From an uncultured Blautia sp. (GTDB lineage: Bacteria > Bacillota > Clostridia > Lachnospirales > Lachnospiraceae), in assembly GCA_937893675.1 (NCBI GenBank), contig CALBGI010000018.1, positions 1 to 58,409 of the forward strand: 58,409 bases of DNA, read 5' to 3'. The translations under genes were made by a program, and so were the position numbers. Positions 33,451 to 42,449 of the stretch are shown piece by piece; position 1 is the stretch's first letter, and each line of letters starts with the position of its first letter. The notes under the pieces were generated by a model. It did not search any database and had not been told where the DNA came from. It was given only the letters and a program-made list of their open reading frames with translations.

Positions 33451-33514
33451 AGAGCTGTCTCAATACCACGTTCCGGCAGTACCCTTGCCGGAGCTGATAT
33501 TCGCAGACAGCCCC
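33451..33514 (-). terminator. Terminator of the rnf operon
   Basis: A nested hairpin: outer arms GGGCTGTCT/AGACAGCTC, inner arms CTCCGGCA/TGCCGGAA, with a TTATTTTT tail on the minus strand. It lies about 50 bases past the rnfB stop. Confidence 0.75.
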
Positions 33515-33562
33515 ATTTATTATTACATTATCATCCCGCCGGGCACAGAACAGTGCCTTTTG

Positions 33563-34354
33563 TTACAGGATAATGCCCCTTGGACAGGCTTCTTTGCATG
33601 CGCCGCAGTTGGTACATTTTTCGTAATCAATGTGCGCGCAGAAGTCCGTGACCGTGATCGCCTGGGAAGGACAGGTCTTTTCGCACTTCTTGCAGCCAAT
33701 ACAGCCGACCTCGCAGGCTGTGGTCACCGCCTTTCCCTTTGCCCTGGAGCTGCACGCCACAAATGTGCTCTGCGCATAGGGCACCAGCTCAATAAGGTGT
33801 CTGGGACATTTTGCCACACACTTGCCGCAGGCCTTGCAGGCCTCCTTATCCACTACTGCGACACCGTTCACAATGGAAATGGCGTCAAAGGGACAGGCCT
33901 TCACGCAGCTTCCATAGCCAAGGCATCCGTATGCACAGGCTTTCGCTCCGCCGCCCGGAACAAAGGAGAGCATCTCGCAGTCCTGCACACCGTCGTAAAT
34001 ATAATTCTCTCCTGTCTTTTCGCAGGTGCCCGCACATTTTACAAACGCCACCTGACGAATACTCTCCTTCACTTCCTGGCCCATAATACCGGCTATGATC
34101 TTTGCCGCAGGCTCGCCGCCCACCGGACAGCCGTTCACCGGCGCTTCGCCCTTCGCAATGGCGGCAGCCAGACCGTCGCAGCCGGGATAGCCGCAGCCGC
34201 CGCAGTTGTTGCCCGGAAGCGCCTCCCGGACCGCAATCTCCCGTTCATCCGTCTCAACAGCGAAGGTTTTTCCGGCAACCCCAAGAAAAATTCCGATAAA
34301 GAGGCCAACCGCCGCAACTACAACTGTCGCTGTAATAATTGCTCCAACATTCAT
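33563..34354 (-). CDS. rnfB: Rnf complex subunit B (iron-sulfur electron entry)
   Basis: A 263-residue ferredoxin-accepting subunit. An N-terminal membrane helix (about 5-27) is followed by the Cys motif NNCGGCGYPGCDG of the Fe-S domain, then four clusters of the CxxCxxCxxxC type: YGCLGYGSCVKACPF, CKACGKCVAKCPR, CIGCKKCEKTCPS and CTNCGACKEACPR. AAGGAGG precedes the ATG. It is the last gene of rnfCDGEAB. In the complex it takes electrons from reduced ferredoxin and passes them toward RnfC and NAD+. Confidence 0.96.
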   Translation of the reverse strand: MNVGAIITATVVVAAVGLFIGIFLGVAGKTFAVETDEREIAVREALPGNNCGGCGYPGCDGLAAAIAKGEAPVNGCPVGGEPAAKIIAGIMGQEVKESIRQVAFVKCAGTCEKTGENYIYDGVQDCEMLSFVPGGGAKACAYGCLGYGSCVKACPFDAISIVNGVAVVDKEACKACGKCVAKCPRHLIELVPYAQSTFVACSSRAKGKAVTTACEVGCIGCKKCEKTCPSQAITVTDFCAHIDYEKCTNCGACKEACPRGIIL

Positions 34355-34367
34355 TTTATCTGCCTCC

Positions 34368-34943
34368 TTAGATTAATCCGGAAAATCCGCAAAACGCGAT
34401 CGCCATGAGCCCTGCTGTGAGAAGCACAATGGGAAAGCCCTGAAACGCTTTTGGGACATCGTTGTACTCAATTTTCTCCCGCAAGCCCGCCATAAGTACA
34501 ATGGCAATGGTAAAGCCAACCGCTGTGGCAAATCCGTTTATCGTGCCTTCCAGCACATTGTATCCGTCCTGCACGTTGGTGATCGCAACCCCGAGAACCG
34601 CACAGTTGGTGGTGATGAGGGGAAGATACACGCCCAGCGCCTGATAAAGCGGGGGCATGGCTTTTTTGAGGAACATTTCCACAAACTGCACCAGCGCGGC
34701 AATGATCAGGATAAACACGATGGTCTGCAGATACGTCAGGTTGGTGGGCACCAGAATGAATTTGTAGATCAGACTGGTGACAAAGGAGGACAGTGTGATG
34801 ACAAAGATGACCGCTCCCCCCATGCCTGCCGCCGTGTCAATTTTTTTGGACACGCCCAGAAAAGGACAAAGTCCCAGAAACTGGCTGAGCACAACATTAT
34901 TCACAAGGGCGGCGCCGATTCCGATGATCAAAAGCTCTTTCAT
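34368..34943 (-). CDS. rnfA: Rnf complex subunit A
   Basis: A 191-residue six-helix membrane subunit (MKELLIIGIGAALVNNVVLS, GLCPFLGVSKK, TTNCAVLGVAI) related to RnfE and NqrE; with RnfE it forms the ion-channel core and holds a membrane-buried Fe-S cluster in known complexes. The start at 34943 has AAAGGAGG upstream and overlaps the rnfE stop by 4 bases; the 9 extra ORF codons are rejected. Confidence 0.96.
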   Translation of the reverse strand: MKELLIIGIGAALVNNVVLSQFLGLCPFLGVSKKIDTAAGMGGAVIFVITLSSFVTSLIYKFILVPTNLTYLQTIVFILIIAALVQFVEMFLKKAMPPLYQALGVYLPLITTNCAVLGVAITNVQDGYNVLEGTINGFATAVGFTIAIVLMAGLREKIEYNDVPKAFQGFPIVLLTAGLMAIAFCGFSGLI

Positions 34944-35659
34944 GCGTTCGCGCCTCCTTTCCCTTTGCACATGGTATTGCCGCAGGAAGCGCAGCTTCCG
35001 CCGCAGTCAGGATTGCTTGGATCAATGCCCCTCTTTGCTGCGCCAATACGGAATTTATTCTGAAAAGCGGACAAAAAGGCAAGGACAAAAAACGCGCCCG
35101 GCGCCAGGACAAAAATGGCAATCGGTTCAAAACCGGCTTTGCCCGCTGCCGCGTCTGCCAATGGCAGAATCTGCCGGCCAAAAAGCTGGCCTGCTCCCAG
35201 AAGCTCACGGACCGCGCCAATGCAGGTGATGCTCAAGGTAAATCCAAGACCCATGCCAATGCCGTCAAAGAGGGACGGAACCGGCGGATTTTTGGAGGCG
35301 TAGGCCTCTGCACGGCCGAGGATAATACAGTTTACCACGATAAGAGGGATGTAAATGCCAAGAGCGGAATAAAGGCTCGGAAGAAATCCCTCCAGCAAAA
35401 GCTGCACGATCGTTACAAAAGACGCCACAACGACTATATAAGCCGGCATGCGCACGCTGTCCGGAATGAATTTCCGCAGCAGGGAAATCATCAGGTTGGA
35501 GGCTGCCAGAACCGCTGTGGTAGTAAGCCCCATGCCGATGCCGTTGACCGCTGAGGTGGTGACTGCCAATGTGGGGCACATGCCCAGCATCAGCACAAAG
35601 GTGGGGTTTTCTTTGATGATGCCGTTAAAAAGTCGTTCGGATGGTGTATTTGCTTTCAT
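34940..35659 (-). CDS. rnfE: Rnf complex subunit E with Cys-rich tail
   Basis: A 239-residue six-helix membrane subunit paired with RnfA (PTFVLMLGMCPTLAVTTSA, LIVVNCIILGRAEAYA). After the last helix, the C-terminal tail carries CGGSCASCGNTMC (about 221-233), a four-Cys group not needed for the core fold and possibly binding metal. The start overlaps the rnfG stop by 4 bases, with AAGGGGG upstream. Confidence 0.95.
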   Translation of the reverse strand: MKANTPSERLFNGIIKENPTFVLMLGMCPTLAVTTSAVNGIGMGLTTTAVLAASNLMISLLRKFIPDSVRMPAYIVVVASFVTIVQLLLEGFLPSLYSALGIYIPLIVVNCIILGRAEAYASKNPPVPSLFDGIGMGLGFTLSITCIGAVRELLGAGQLFGRQILPLADAAAGKAGFEPIAIFVLAPGAFFVLAFLSAFQNKFRIGAAKRGIDPSNPDCGGSCASCGNTMCKGKGGANA

Positions 35660-36270
35660 CCTTCCATTCCCCCTTCCATAAATTCAAAGGCACAAAGACC
35701 GGCGTTGACGCCGTTTGTCATGGCGTTTGTGGTAATGGTGGCTCCGCTTATGGCATTGATCTCATCCTCTGCCTGCGCACCGCTTTTGGTGTAGGAAAAG
35801 CGCTCTGCTTTTTTGTCTTCAAACTGCGATTTGAAGTCTTCGGTATCTGCTTTCATTCCAAGTCCGGCCGTTTCGCTGATGGACAAAATGGAAATGCCGT
35901 TCAAGGTTCCGTCGGACTGCACGCCCATGGTGAACTGAATATCTCCGCCATACCCCTCGCTGCTGGTCACGGTGAAGACATAACCGATTTCCTGCCCGTC
36001 TTCATTGAGGGCGCCCATAACGTCATCTATGCTTTGCGCGGTATATCCGTTTTCGTTTAAATATTCCTGAAGCTCTGTCGCCTTGTCTCCCAGATCGATC
36101 TCTCCGAAGTTCTCCGCCTTTTCAAAAACAGCCTCGCAGGCTTTCTGCTTCGCCAGAAGCTTCTGCTCTGCAATGGGGTATGCCGTGATATCCTGCACCA
36201 CTCCCAATGCAAGCCCGGCCACCAGAGTGATCAGCGTGATGGCGAAGGTGTCTTTCACAATTTTATTCAT
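35656..36270 (-). CDS. rnfG: Rnf complex subunit G (covalent FMN)
   Basis: A 204-residue subunit with one N-terminal helix (about 8-28) and an extracellular FMN-binding domain. The flavinylation motif is SGATITT, where the second Thr carries FMN by a phosphoester bond in the family. The start overlaps the rnfD stop by 8 bases with AAAGGAGG upstream. Confidence 0.95.
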   Translation of the reverse strand: MNKIVKDTFAITLITLVAGLALGVVQDITAYPIAEQKLLAKQKACEAVFEKAENFGEIDLGDKATELQEYLNENGYTAQSIDDVMGALNEDGQEIGYVFTVTSSEGYGGDIQFTMGVQSDGTLNGISILSISETAGLGMKADTEDFKSQFEDKKAERFSYTKSGAQAEDEINAISGATITTNAMTNGVNAGLCAFEFMEGGMEG

Positions 36271-37243
36271 GCTTTTTTCCTCCTTTCCCGAACGCCACAG
36301 GACGGGTCACACGCTCAATGAGCGGAATCAGAAGGTTGCAGAAAATGATCGCATAGGAAACGCCCTCCGCAGAGCCGCCAAAAAGACGGAACACAGCAGT
36401 GACAATACCGAGGCAGCAGCCGTAGATCAGCTGGCCTTTTTGCGTAATGGGCGTAGTCACATAATCCGTTGCCATAAACCAGGCCCCCAGCATCAGTCCG
36501 CCTCCGAACAGATGTGTCAGAAGATAATTGCCGTCAAAGCCCATGCCGGTAAACGCCATATAGAGGATCACAAACACGGTAAAGCTTCCCAGATATGTAA
36601 GCGGGATCTTCAGATCGATGATCCGGAAAGCCAACAGGATCGCTGCTCCGATGAGAATCGCTAGAACTGACGTCTCACCGATCGTCCCCTGGGTATTTCC
36701 CAGAAACATATGAAGCACATCCACAGAGCCTTCGGTGAATCCTCTGTCCTTCAAAGCCGCCAGAGGCGTTGCGCCGCTCACTGCGTCCACCACGCCGCGG
36801 AAGCTGTCAGAAACTGCAAAATCCGTCATTCTTCCCGCAAAGGAAATCATCAGAAAACATCTTCCGGCCAGTGCCGGGTTCATGATGTTCTGTCCCAGTC
36901 CGCCGAACAGCTGTTTTACCACGATAATGGCAAAGACGCTGCCCAGAGCCGGCATCCACAGCGGAATCTGCGGCGGCATGTTAAGGGCAAGCAAAAGTCC
37001 CGTCACCACAGCACTTCCGTCGGCAATGGTATTCTTTTTGTGCATGAGCCGGTCATAGAGCCACTCCGACAGCACGCTGGCTGCAACACTCACCAGTATG
37101 ATCAGAAGCGCCCGGAATCCGAAATTCCAAATGCCAAACAGACTGGCCGGCAGAAGCGCGATCGCCACAAGCTGCATGATCCTGCCTGTTGTCATGTTAT
37201 CCCGCACATGGGGATTGGATGATACATGAAGCTTTTGTTCCAT
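36263..37243 (-). CDS. rnfD: Rnf complex subunit D (covalent FMN)
   Basis: A 326-residue membrane subunit with about ten helices, homologous to NqrB. The motif VSGATPLAALK carries the Thr that binds FMN in the family. GGAGGGGG precedes the ATG, 15 bases after rnfC. Confidence 0.95.
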   Translation of the reverse strand: MEQKLHVSSNPHVRDNMTTGRIMQLVAIALLPASLFGIWNFGFRALLIILVSVAASVLSEWLYDRLMHKKNTIADGSAVVTGLLLALNMPPQIPLWMPALGSVFAIIVVKQLFGGLGQNIMNPALAGRCFLMISFAGRMTDFAVSDSFRGVVDAVSGATPLAALKDRGFTEGSVDVLHMFLGNTQGTIGETSVLAILIGAAILLAFRIIDLKIPLTYLGSFTVFVILYMAFTGMGFDGNYLLTHLFGGGLMLGAWFMATDYVTTPITQKGQLIYGCCLGIVTAVFRLFGGSAEGVSYAIIFCNLLIPLIERVTRPVAFGKGGKKHE

Positions 37244-37258
37244 TTTCCTTTCCCCCTC

Positions 37259-38575
37259 CTATCTCTTTTTGCGGCTGGCAAGAACCATTTTCCGCATGGA
37301 TTTGATACTCTGGGTCAACGGGCGTTTTGCCGGACAGACATAGCTGCAGCACCCGCACTCACAGCATTCCAGACCGTCAAATTTCTGAAAACGCTCCATA
37401 TCGCCGTGTTCCGCAAATGTAGCAAGCTTTGACGGAAGCACGTGTCCCGGACAGACCCGGACGCAGCGGCCGCAGTTGATGCATGCGGTCTGCTGTGCTT
37501 CCGATACTGCATCCTTCTGAAGGCACAGACAGGCTGAGCTGGTTTTCACACAGGGAACATGCAGATCGTACATGGGGAACCCCATCATAGGTCCGCCGGA
37601 AATCACCTTGGGCACATTGTCCTTAAGGCCTCCTGCCGCCTCAATGAGCTGTGCCATATCCGTTCCGGTGAGCACCTCGAAATTCCTTGGATTTCGGATT
37701 CCCTCCCCGGTCACGGTGACAATGCGGTCCATGACCGGACGTCCCTGGATCACTGCCCTGTATATGGCGCACACCGTGTCTACATTGTCCACCACGCAGC
37801 CCACATCGGCCGGAAGCATGGAGGAATTGATTTCCCTGCCGGTAGTCGCATAGATCAGCGTCCGCTCACCGCCCTGGGGATATTTCGTCATAAGCTCTTT
37901 TACTTCCATGCGGGGAATGTCTTTTACAAGCTCCCGAAGCTTTTCAATACACTCCGGCTTGTTATCTTCAATGCAGATATAGCCTTTTGCGTTCTCAAAC
38001 AGCGCCAGCATCACCCGAAGTCCGCCTACAACCATTTCCGGATTCTCCAGCATACGGCGGTAGTCGCTGGTAAGATAGGGCTCGCACTCCGCACCGTTCA
38101 CCAGAACATATTCTATGCTCTGCGGATCTTTGGGCGACAGCTTCACATGCGTCGGAAATCCTGCTCCGCCCATGCCGACTACGCCGCCTTCCTGAATGCG
38201 CTTCAGGATATCTTCCCTGGAAAGCTCCTCCAAAGCTGCCGGAATGAATTCCACCTGTTCATAGAGATCGTCATTCTCCAAAAGGATAGAATCCACCATA
38301 CTTCCGGTAGCTGTAAGACGTTTCTCGATTCCCTTTACCACGCCGGATACGGAAGCGTGGATCGCTGCGGACACAAAACCGCCCGCCTGTGCAATCTTCT
38401 GTCCTGCCAGGACCCGATCCCCCTTTTTTACCAGCGGAACTGCCGGGGCTCCAATATGCTGGGAAAGCGGATACACCATTTCCCCCTTTGGAACATATTT
38501 TTCAATGGGACAGTCCCGGGACAGGCGCTTGCCGTCAAAAGGGTGAATGCCTCCCTTAAATGTCAACATTCCCAT
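37259..38575 (-). CDS. rnfC: Rnf complex subunit C (NADH site)
   Basis: A 438-residue peripheral subunit where NAD+ is reduced. It has a Gly-rich nucleotide site (GGVVGMGGAGFPTHVKL), an SLBB domain (VTGEGIRNPRNFEV), and two Fe-S motifs (CINCGRCVRVCP and CCECGCCSYVCP). The start at 38575 has AAGGAGGG 5-7 bases before it and gives the family-like MGMLTFKGGIHPF; the 14 upstream ORF codons are rejected. It is the first gene of the rnf operon. No strong promoter was found in the 147-base divergent gap to the exonuclease gene. Confidence 0.95.
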   Translation of the reverse strand: MGMLTFKGGIHPFDGKRLSRDCPIEKYVPKGEMVYPLSQHIGAPAVPLVKKGDRVLAGQKIAQAGGFVSAAIHASVSGVVKGIEKRLTATGSMVDSILLENDDLYEQVEFIPAALEELSREDILKRIQEGGVVGMGGAGFPTHVKLSPKDPQSIEYVLVNGAECEPYLTSDYRRMLENPEMVVGGLRVMLALFENAKGYICIEDNKPECIEKLRELVKDIPRMEVKELMTKYPQGGERTLIYATTGREINSSMLPADVGCVVDNVDTVCAIYRAVIQGRPVMDRIVTVTGEGIRNPRNFEVLTGTDMAQLIEAAGGLKDNVPKVISGGPMMGFPMYDLHVPCVKTSSACLCLQKDAVSEAQQTACINCGRCVRVCPGHVLPSKLATFAEHGDMERFQKFDGLECCECGCCSYVCPAKRPLTQSIKSMRKMVLASRKKR

Positions 38576-38722
38576 TTTCTCCCTCCTTGCCATAATGTCT
38601 TTTTGTGTTCGATTCATAGGAATAGCATATTTATACTATAACTCTTTTCCCACAAAAATTCACTACCCAAATGCAAATATTTTGTGTATAATTGAATACA
38701 ATCGAAAGGAGTTTCCGAAAAA

Positions 38723-39745
38723 ATGATTGTTAAAAAAATGCCGATTTTACAAGGGTTTCCAGACATTGAGACCGTTAAAAATTTATCGAATTTTTATGCG
38801 GAAAACGAAGATTTTATTCCCCTTTTTTACGATATCGAAACAACCGGACTAGCACGAAATTCTACTTTTTTGTATCTTGTCGGCGCTGTCCTGTTTGAGG
38901 AAGGAGCCTGGCAGTTTTACCAGTGGTTTGCCGAAGGTCCGGAGGAAGAGCCGCTTATTCTCACCGCGTTTTCCAAGCTTCTCCAGGCGGCCACACACAC
39001 CATCCAATACAATGGGAACCGCTTTGACGCGCCTTACCTTGCGGCGCGCCTGAAAATACATGACCTGCCAAACATCTTGGAAGACAAGCCGGCCCTGGAT
39101 CTGTACCAGACCCTAAAGCCTCTGAAGGCCCTTCTGAAGCTTGCAGACCTAAAGCAGCCCACCCTGGAGGCTTTTCTGAAGCCCTCCTGCCGAAAGGCCG
39201 CCGACGGCAAAGAATGTATCCGACTTTACCGGCAATACATAAAAAAACCGGATCCCAGACTGGCAGAAGCAATGATGCTCCACAACGAAGAGGATCTCCA
39301 GGGGCTCGGACAAATTTTTCCGCTTTTGTCCTATCTCGGCCTGTACCGCGGCAAGTACAGGATCGTCTCCTGTACTTACGCAGAAGACGCGCTCCTGGCA
39401 ATCCTCAAGACAGACACACCGCTCCCCGCAGAATTCTCCAACGGCTCCGAGTTATTTTATATCACCGGCAGCGCGGATTCTCTGCGCCTTCGTATTCCGG
39501 CTCCGCAAAAGCGGCTTCGGCGGTATTATGAAAATTATAAAGACTACGACTATCTTCCCCTGGAAGATACCGCCATGCCCAAAATCCTCACTTCACACAT
39601 GGATAAAAGCCTCAAGGAGCCGGCCAGAGCCCAGACCTGCTACACCTGGTTTTCCTGTGACGAAAACTTTCTCACTTCACCGGCGCTTCAGCAGGAATAC
39701 TTAAAGCATGCCCTTCCGGTTCTTTTGGACAGCCTAAAGCATTGA
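38723..39745 (+). CDS. YprB-type ribonuclease H-like 3'-5' exonuclease
   Basis: A 340-residue protein of the YprB/DEDD exonuclease-like family. Motifs: FYDIETTGLA (first DE pair), YNGNRFDAPYL (second Asp), and HNEEDLQGL (last Asp). Such proteins are thought to trim RNA or DNA; targets are unknown. TATAAT at 38687-38692 is the likely -10. AAAGGAG lies 11 bases before the ATG, rather far. It is a lone plus-strand gene, divergent from rnf and convergent with the S1 gene. Confidence 0.85.
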   Translation: MIVKKMPILQGFPDIETVKNLSNFYAENEDFIPLFYDIETTGLARNSTFLYLVGAVLFEEGAWQFYQWFAEGPEEEPLILTAFSKLLQAATHTIQYNGNRFDAPYLAARLKIHDLPNILEDKPALDLYQTLKPLKALLKLADLKQPTLEAFLKPSCRKAADGKECIRLYRQYIKKPDPRLAEAMMLHNEEDLQGLGQIFPLLSYLGLYRGKYRIVSCTYAEDALLAILKTDTPLPAEFSNGSELFYITGSADSLRLRIPAPQKRLRRYYENYKDYDYLPLEDTAMPKILTSHMDKSLKEPARAQTCYTWFSCDENFLTSPALQQEYLKHALPVLLDSLKH

Positions 39746-39764
39746 GTTTATATGGTTTTACGTC

Positions 39765-39798
39765 AAAAAGGGAAGCTGCCGAAGCAGCTTCCCTTTTT
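39765..39798. terminator. Bidirectional terminator between exonuclease and S1 genes
   Basis: A perfect stem AAAAAGGGAAGCTGC / GCAGCTTCCCTTTTT with a CGAA tetraloop. The A/T runs at both ends let it serve both convergent genes. Confidence 0.88.
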
Positions 39799-39829
39799 GA
39801 ACAACGAATGAAGGAATCCTCCACGTATT

Positions 39830-40918
39830 TTATTCTTCTACAAACTCTTCTGCGCTCTCCTCTGCCGGAGCCTCCAGAGCTTTCATGCTCAGGCTGATCT
39901 TCTTCTCCTCGCCGTTGAAGTCTACCACCTTAGCCTGGATTTCCTGACCAATAGAAAGTACGTCAGACGGTTTTGCAACATGCTCTCTGGAAATCTGAGA
40001 TACATGAAGCAGCGCGTCCACACCAGGAGCCAGCTCAACAAATGCACCGAAATCGGTCATACGAGCCACACGTCCGGTTACCACATTGCCTGCTGCGAAA
40101 TCCTCAGCAGCGGTAAGCCACGGATTCTCCTCCGGGAATTTAAGAGACAGCGCAATCTTGTCTCCGTTGATATCTTTGATCAGAACGCGAACGGTATCGC
40201 CAACGTTAAATACTTTCTTCGGATTCTCTACTCTGCCCCAGGACATTTCGGAAATGTGAAGAAGTCCGTCTGCACCGCCCAGGTCGATGAACGCACCAAA
40301 ATCAGTAACGTTCTTTACAACACCCTCAACTGCATCGCCAACATGGATTCTCTCCATGAGCTCTTTCTGCTTCTCAGCCTTCTCTGCAACAAGAAGCTGT
40401 TTGCGGTTGCCGATGATGCGGCGTCTTCTGGGATTGAACTCTGTGATAACAAACTCAATTTCCTGATCTGCATATTTGGACAGGTCTCTCTCATAGGTAT
40501 CAGAAACAAGACTTGCAGGAATAAACACTCTTGTCTCTTCCACATTTACGCAAAGACCGCCGTCCAGTACCTGTGTTACAGGAGCCTTCAGAACCTCCTG
40601 GCTCTCAAATGCCTCCTCCAGACGTTTGTTGCCTTTTTCTGCGGCAAGTCTCTTGTAGGTCAGGATCACCTGGCCCTCTCCGTCATTTACCTTGAGCACC
40701 TTGACTTCCATGGTGTCTCCCGGATGTACTGCTTCCTTCAGTACAACGCTGGAATCGTTGGAGTATTCACTTTTCGTGATGATACCATCTGCTTTATAGC
40801 CGATATTCAGGATGATCTCATCGTCTTTTACATCGATGACGGTACCCTGTACGATTTCTCCATTTCTGATTGTTTTTACGGAATCTTCCAGCATCTGTTC
40901 AAAACTTAACTCTGACAT
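39830..40918 (-). CDS. S1 RNA-binding domain protein (ribosomal protein bS1-like)
   Basis: A 362-residue protein with four S1 OB-folds: about 19-87, 105-170, 191-259 and 277-345. The third and fourth carry the classical GVVKNVTDFGAFIDLGG and GRVARMTDFGAFVELAPGV. Firmicute S1-like proteins are shorter than the six-domain E. coli form and may act in translation initiation. It overlaps the end of ispH by 20 bases in another frame with GAGGAGG inside ispH, so the two are translationally coupled; in many Clostridia they are fused. Confidence 0.92.
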   Translation of the reverse strand: MSELSFEQMLEDSVKTIRNGEIVQGTVIDVKDDEIILNIGYKADGIITKSEYSNDSSVVLKEAVHPGDTMEVKVLKVNDGEGQVILTYKRLAAEKGNKRLEEAFESQEVLKAPVTQVLDGGLCVNVEETRVFIPASLVSDTYERDLSKYADQEIEFVITEFNPRRRRIIGNRKQLLVAEKAEKQKELMERIHVGDAVEGVVKNVTDFGAFIDLGGADGLLHISEMSWGRVENPKKVFNVGDTVRVLIKDINGDKIALSLKFPEENPWLTAAEDFAAGNVVTGRVARMTDFGAFVELAPGVDALLHVSQISREHVAKPSDVLSIGQEIQAKVVDFNGEEKKISLSMKALEAPAEESAEEFVEE

Positions 40919-41765
40919 GTTCTTGAACCTCCTCGATAATTTTCTTTGGGGTTGATGCCCCTGCTGTAATACCTACATACCGACTGTTTTGGAACATTTC
41001 AGAATCCAAGTCAACAGGTGATTGTATATAGTAAGTATTTCCACATTCCTTTTTACATATTTCAAACAGCTTTTGAGTATTGGAACTGTGTCGGCCGCCA
41101 ACGACCAACATAGTGTCTACCTCTCCGGCTACAGTTTGTGCTTCCTTCTGCCGTTCTTCGGTAGCATTACAAATAGTGTTTAAAATATTTAAAATATTTA
41201 AAACATTATTATCATACCTCTTTTCCGCAAAAATTTCAACTAATTCTTTAAATTTGTTGTAATTAAATGTCGTCTGGGACACGATGCAGATTTTTTGATC
41301 TTGCAGAGGTATGAAATTCTCTGCTTCTTTGGGGTCTTTCACCACTGTGCAGGCTCCCCGGCACCACCCGCAGATGCCCTGTACCTCGGGATGATCCTTG
41401 TCCCCGATAATGATGATATGGGAACCGGCGCTGCTCTCCTTCTCCACAATTCTGTGTATTTTGAGAACAAAGGGACAGGTAACATCCACATAAGAAATCC
41501 CCAAAGCCTCCAGCTTGTCATAAACAGCCTTGCCCACTCCATGGGAACGGATCACAACGATCCCGCTCTTCAGCGAGTCCAGGTCCTTCTCCTCTATGAC
41601 CTGTACGCCTTTTTCCTCCAGGTCCGAGACCACCGACTCATTGTGAATAATGGGGCCCAGTGTATAGATCGGCCCCTTTCCCTGCTCAATAAGCTCATAC
41701 ACCTTGTTGACCGCACGCTCCACGCCAAAACAGAATCCTGCTGTTTTTGCCACTTTTACGTTCAT
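40899..41765 (-). CDS. ispH: 4-hydroxy-3-methylbut-2-enyl diphosphate reductase, IspH
   Basis: Last enzyme of the MEP isoprenoid pathway, an Fe-S protein making IPP and DMAPP. The 288-residue product has the three cluster Cys contexts: AGFCFGVERAV near the start, VTCPFVLKIH in the middle, and NTICNATEERQ. It carries the ligand-binding GGRHSSNTQKL. Just before the third Cys lies a six-residue tandem insertion (LNILNILNT; see the repeat entry). It starts one base after the cmk stop. Confidence 0.95.
   Translation of the reverse strand: MNVKVAKTAGFCFGVERAVNKVYELIEQGKGPIYTLGPIIHNESVVSDLEEKGVQVIEEKDLDSLKSGIVVIRSHGVGKAVYDKLEALGISYVDVTCPFVLKIHRIVEKESSAGSHIIIIGDKDHPEVQGICGWCRGACTVVKDPKEAENFIPLQDQKICIVSQTTFNYNKFKELVEIFAEKRYDNNVLNILNILNTICNATEERQKEAQTVAGEVDTMLVVGGRHSSNTQKLFEICKKECGNTYYIQSPVDLDSEMFQNSRYVGITAGASTPKKIIEEVQEHVRVKF
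41179..41203 (-). repeat. Nine-base tandem repeat inside ispH
   Basis: Three near-identical copies of the AT-only unit TTTAAAATA (plus-strand reading), coding Leu-Asn-Ile/Leu-Asn-Ile/Leu-Asn-Thr in ispH. Each unit is in frame, so gain or loss would keep the reading frame. Confidence 0.8.
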
Positions 41766-41766
41766 G

Positions 41767-42432
41767 CTATGCCTTCTCCCTGTATATCGTTAGGATTGCC
41801 TGAACCACCTCTTCTATACCCATATGGGAAGAATCCACAAGAACCGCATCCTCAGCCTGCCGAAGGGGGGAAGCCTCGCGGTTCATATCCCGGGTATCAC
41901 GCGCAATGATATCTGCGCGTATTTCATTTATATCACACGCAATTCCCTTTTCTGTAAGCTCGATATACCGGCGCTGCGCCCGGGTGTCCGCGCTGGCGGT
42001 AAGAAAAATCTTAACCTGGGCCTCCGGAAGCACCGTTGTGCCGATATCTCTTCCGTCCATGACTACGTCGCTTGACCGGGCAAGGTTTCTCTGAAGCTCC
42101 AGGAGATGGCTTCTGACGGCCGGATTTGCAGAACTCAGAGAAGCCATGTTTCCAACCGCTTCGCTGCGAAGATGCGCATTGACATTTTCCCCGTTCAGCA
42201 ATACCATCTGCTGTCCGTCCTTATACTCAATGGAAATGTCCGCATGTTTGCAGACAGCCGCGACCTTCTCCGTGTCTGCGCCATCCACCTGATTTTGCAG
42301 CAGGTACAGGGCCATTGCGCGGTACATCGCTCCCGTATCCACATAGATAAACGATAATTCTTTTGCAACCCGTCGGGCAATGGTACTCTTTCCAGCGCCC
42401 GCCGGGCCGTCAATCGCTATATTAAAACCCAT
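41767..42432 (-). CDS. cmk: (d)CMP kinase
   Basis: Phosphorylates CMP and dCMP. The 221-residue product has the P-loop IDGPAGAGKST near the N-terminus, YVDTGAMYRAMAL, DGRDIGTTVLPEA and ASADTRAQRRY. The start at 42432 has AAAGGAG 8 bases upstream; the longer ORF start overlaps that site and the previous gene's stop. The gene order FAD enzyme-cmk-ispH-S1 is a standard clostridial arrangement. Confidence 0.95.
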   Translation of the reverse strand: MGFNIAIDGPAGAGKSTIARRVAKELSFIYVDTGAMYRAMALYLLQNQVDGADTEKVAAVCKHADISIEYKDGQQMVLLNGENVNAHLRSEAVGNMASLSSANPAVRSHLLELQRNLARSSDVVMDGRDIGTTVLPEAQVKIFLTASADTRAQRRYIELTEKGIACDINEIRADIIARDTRDMNREASPLRQAEDAVLVDSSHMGIEEVVQAILTIYREKA

Positions 42433-42449
42433 TCTGTTCGCTCCTTTCA

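Noticed and set aside
38723..39745. DNA polymerase III epsilon-like proofreading subunit
   Set aside because: The DEDD motifs are spaced as in YprB proteins and there is no DnaE-contact region or DinG helicase part.
39830..41765. Single fused IspH-S1 protein broken by a frameshift
   Set aside because: ispH ends normally after RVKF, and the S1 gene has its own GAGGAGG site and ATG. Separate overlapping genes explain the data without an error.
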